A stretch of DNA of 64,000 nt from Pseudomonas sp. v388 (GTDB lineage Bacteria > Pseudomonadota > Gammaproteobacteria > Pseudomonadales > Pseudomonadaceae). The notes beneath the pieces are model-generated. The model searched no databases. It saw only the letters and a list, made by a program, of their open reading frames with translations, and was not told the DNA's origin. The stretch covers positions 1-64,000 of the forward strand of contig NZ_RHQN01000013.1 of assembly GCF_003935425.1 (NCBI RefSeq), read 5' to 3'. Shown piece after piece: positions 63,801 through 64,000 of this stretch. A program made the translations under genes and the position numbers. Each line of letters begins with the position of its first letter. The stretch's first letter is position 1.

Positions 63801-64000
63801 CGCTTCGGTGGCGGCGGCAGCACGGCCGCCGGTTCCCAGCGTGAGCAGGGCGTGGGCCTGGCGCTGGCTTTCGAGCGCCCCGAAGAGGGCCTCAAGGCCG
63901 ACGTCGGCACCACGCCGATGGGCTTCAAATACAGCACCGTCGCCGGTGGCGTGAGTGTTGACCGGCCGTTGGGCGATAACCCCAACCTGCGTTACGGCGT
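60840..64000 (+). CDS. wssE: Cellulose export outer-membrane protein BcsC (3' end outside window)
   Basis: At least 1053 residues are present. ATG 60840 with GGGAG upstream inside the end of wssD starts a leader (VIGLLAAAITASVAYA). Many TPR units run to about residue 820, and a transition region follows with SNPFAASGPRS, GNPFAAASARE and RNNSES-like linkers. The first beta-barrel strands (PLQINLPAGDNRVAVQVTPV...GFKYSTVAGGV) run into the window end. It exports cellulose through the outer membrane. In Pseudomonas the acetylation genes wssF-wssI normally follow. Confidence 0.93.
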   Translation, partial: MPARRHTLVIGLLAAAITASVAYAQSSPAQAQLIEQGHYWQTRSDASRAAEIWQKVLQNDPEQVDALYGMGAIGVKQNKPQQAQAYLARLQALAPVPWLAVQLEQDIALSQPQNQALLDEARRLADAGERDQATAVFRRFFGSRAPQGSIGREYYTNLGFNNADWPEARKGFERLIRQNPDDSILALFFAKHLARREDSRVEGIRALARLTERVDIAGDADQSWRMALVWIGPPNAAQVPLFEQFLRVHPDDQEIREQMNKGRQQQAGGAAPAWQQDPLVARGLSALDKGDQAAAEAAFNARLTIKADDADALGGLGVVRQQQNRLSEAEQLLTRATRQNGGARWKSALDNVQLWSNLQQARDLQDKGQTAKAQELLAQAARRNPSSVDVRLTQADLLAQAGQLQAAQAGYRQVLATQRGNPQALRGLVNVLAQSGQADEALRLLDTLPAAEQARLGDSARFKALRATQVARVAEQRGDVRAAQDALKDAVKNDPDNVWTRFDLARLYLKTDEAPKARQLIDDLLKTHPNDIDALYTSALLSVEMGQWQDAQATFARIPVDRRTPDMNALADEVTMTVQINLATRIALRGQRQEALALLDRLQPVANGSPERQMTLAGAYIDAGEKERGQALARNAMAQTPAPSVDLTLQYAGLLLAAGDDVQVNSILRSVQGQPMNSQARKRFDDLLYQYRVRQADLLREGGDLAAAYDTLAPALAQRPGDIQAVSAFARMYTAHGDSAKAFELYKPLLQRQPHDPQVLLGAADVAAKAREYASAEQALGQFLKLERYDPQSLTEAARIYQSMGKTGTATDLLRKAVAMEQSEKQRFAAAQAGPATTSSNPFAASGPRSLAASDAAAIPVPAQVALAGGESAGNPFSDAYPGQDLAQQPLATGHTQTVRGNPFAAASAREQQSSAQRALNRILEQRSGYVSQGLAVRSNNSESGLGKMTMVQAPLQINLPAGDNRVAVQVTPVTLNAGSVKAESGARFGGGGSTAAGSQREQGVGLALAFERPEEGLKADVGTTPMGFKYSTVAGGVSVDRPLGDNPNLRYG

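Overview
The window looks like Pseudomonas DNA, probably fluorescens/syringae group. Supporting signs are high GC with strong G/C third-position bias, Pseudomonas-type REP/REPIN elements, an ordered wssABCDE cellulose operon, a BdlA-like receptor, dCache and HBM chemoreceptors, a DUF1652 protein and FliA-type promoters. Whether it is chromosome or a large plasmid cannot be decided from the sequence. A complete iteron-type replicon lies in the middle, and the genes around it look chromosomal.

Layout. 0-6.4 kb: a secreted protein with 13-residue repeats (cut by the window edge), two divergent chemoreceptors, a PRISE-type reductase and a YfcE-like phosphodiesterase. 6.4-10.1 kb (minus): a tight three-gene terpenoid operon encoding a terpene synthase fused to a cytochrome P450, a SAM methyltransferase and isopentenyl-diphosphate isomerase, each joined by an ATGA overlap. 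10.1-18.4 kb (plus): a GntR regulator, a five-component peptide/glutathione-type ABC importer and a leaderless gamma-glutamyltransferase. ATTGG/CCAAT inverted repeats lie in the divergent promoter region. 18.5-20.2 kb: a small protein and a UV-damage endonuclease.

20.4-26.2 kb: a plasmid-like module. It holds a tyrosine integrase, a Tus-like terminator protein, a ParA/ribbon-helix-helix partition pair, an origin (AT-rich 13-mers, five tandem iterons, a perfect DnaA box), further iterons, a Rep_3 initiator, two inverted iterons downstream, and several clusters of CTAG-rich palindromes. Similar palindromes also occur outside the module near 30.0 and 53.8 kb.

26.3-28.2 kb: rmd and gmd (GDP-D-rhamnose). 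28.5-29.9 kb: a BdlA-like receptor behind a FliA promoter. 30.1-35.4 kb: an uncharacterised four-gene envelope operon. 35.5-38.4 kb: binding protein, diguanylate cyclase, binding protein, behind a perfect FliA consensus. 38.4-41 kb: small genes, a deleted and frameshifted epoxide hydrolase, and a YcaC-type hydrolase.

41.1-51.8 kb (minus): a seven-gene exopolysaccharide operon. It encodes WecB, a BcsB-like protein, an NfrB-like synthase with two MshEN-type modules, an NfrA-like outer-membrane TPR protein, AlgF-like and AlgX/AlgJ-like acetylation proteins and a DUF4434-like TIM barrel. It resembles the E. coli c-di-GMP-controlled N4 glycan receptor pathway, with acetylation added. 52.6-53.8 kb: MltA. 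54.1-64 kb: wssA-wssE (wssE is cut by the window end). Much of the window links motility and c-di-GMP signalling to exopolysaccharide output. The strongest novelty candidates are the terpene synthase-P450 operon and the acetylated NfrAB-like operon.
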